DNA from: an uncultured Burkholderiales bacterium
Lineage (GTDB): Bacteria; Pseudomonadota; Gammaproteobacteria; Burkholderiales; Burkholderiaceae_C
Direction: 5' to 3'
DNA length: 5,415 nucleotides
NCBI GenBank assembly: GCA_937897495.1
Contig: CALCBL010000415.1
Span: 1-5,415, forward strand
Positions 4,917 to 5,415 of this stretch are shown here, piece by piece. The position numbers and the translations under genes were made by a program. Numbering within the stretch: position 1 is the first letter of the stretch; every line of letters starts with the position of its first letter. The notes under the pieces were generated by a model that was given only the letters and a program-made list of their open reading frames with translations, had not been told where the DNA came from and did not search any database.

Positions 4917-5415
4917 ATGCTTGACGGTCTATTTGTGAAAAACATTGTTATTTTGATTTCTGGCGCTGGCTCCAACATGGCAGCCATCGTGAAAGCCGCG
5001 CATCAAGAAGCTTGGTCCAAGAAATGGGGCGTGAAGGTGGCCGCTGTGATCAGCAACAAGCCTCAAGCGTCTGGCCTCACTTGGTTGCAAGAGCACCCTG
5101 AGTTTGCAAACATCAAAACTCAAACGCTAGACCACACGCAGTTTGACTCTAGGGAGGTTTTTGACCAATCCCTGATGGCGAAAATTGATGAGCATGATCC
5201 CGATTTGGTCGTGCTGGCGGGTTTCATGCGAATTTTGACGCCTGCTTTCGTGGCGCACTATCAAGGCCGTCTGATCAACATCCACCCCTCATTGTTGCCC
5301 GCATTTGCCGGATTGAACACGCACCAGCGCGCCATTGATGCGGGTTCCAAGTTTGCTGGCGCCACAGTGCACCAAGTTTCAGTGGAGGTAGATCAAGCGC
5401 AAATTTTGGCCCAAG
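4917..5415 (+). CDS. purN: phosphoribosylglycinamide formyltransferase (GAR transformylase), N-terminal part
   Basis: Third step of de novo purine synthesis: transfers the formyl group of 10-formyltetrahydrofolate to GAR. I translated 166 codons by hand to the window edge; the E. coli enzyme has 212 residues, so about a fifth is missing. Seen are the phosphate-binding loop SGAGSNMAAI (15-24), AGFMRILTPAFV (101-112) and NIHPSLLPAF (121-130). The catalytic triad matches E. coli N106, H108 and D144 as N121, H123 and D159, with the same H-to-D spacing of 36. After D159 the usual GG is QA. Start choice is uncertain. The ATG at 4917 adds a six-residue leader (MLDGLF), whereas the GTG at 4935 gives VKNIVILISG, which lines up with the E. 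coli start MNIVVLISG and would leave a leader of about 20 nt from the candidate promoter. Neither has a clear Shine-Dalgarno. Divergent from the dehydrogenase operon. Confidence 0.96.
   Translation, partial: MLDGLFVKNIVILISGAGSNMAAIVKAAHQEAWSKKWGVKVAAVISNKPQASGLTWLQEHPEFANIKTQTLDHTQFDSREVFDQSLMAKIDEHDPDLVVLAGFMRILTPAFVAHYQGRLINIHPSLLPAFAGLNTHQRAIDAGSKFAGATVHQVSVEVDQAQILAQ

Overview
The window looks like a chromosomal core segment of a betaproteobacterium. The Burkholderiales, and Comamonadaceae in particular (Limnohabitans- or Rhodoferax-like), fit best. This is judged from the ribF-ileS gene pair, the Comamonadaceae-style riboflavin kinase motif (GFRTLNLRF instead of GFPTAN), the style of the acyl-CoA dehydrogenase pair and the moderate GC content. 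No database search was run, so the genus is inference. I see no mobile element, tRNA, rRNA, CRISPR array or phage gene.

Layout: (1) 1-1783, minus strand: ribF (bifunctional riboflavin kinase/FAD synthetase) followed after 11 bp by the 5' part of ileS (isoleucyl-tRNA synthetase), which runs off the left edge. (2) 1784-1892: a short divergent intergenic region. (3) 1893-2450, plus strand: a small HNH-endonuclease-fold protein, probably starting at a GTG. (4) 2465-4787, minus strand: a two-gene operon for the large (upstream) and small (downstream) subunits of a heteromeric acyl-CoA dehydrogenase of the pimeloyl-CoA dehydrogenase (PimC/PimD) type. It converges on the HNH gene with only 14 bp between stop codons. 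(5) 4788-4916: a divergent control region with two dyad-symmetric elements and a candidate sigma70-type promoter. (6) 4917-5415, plus strand: the 5' part of purN (phosphoribosylglycinamide formyltransferase), cut by the right edge.

Functional links: RibF makes FMN and FAD, and the acyl-CoA dehydrogenase pair uses FAD, but the genes are in separate transcription units, so this is not evidence of co-regulation. ileS and purN are housekeeping genes. The most interesting part is the dehydrogenase pair. Its FAD-binding and catalytic motifs appear to be divided between the two polypeptides, and its gene junction carries tandem stop codons inside a perfect hairpin just upstream of the second ribosome binding site. 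Nothing here looks like a wholly undescribed system. The HNH protein is the only gene whose cellular role is not known from its family.
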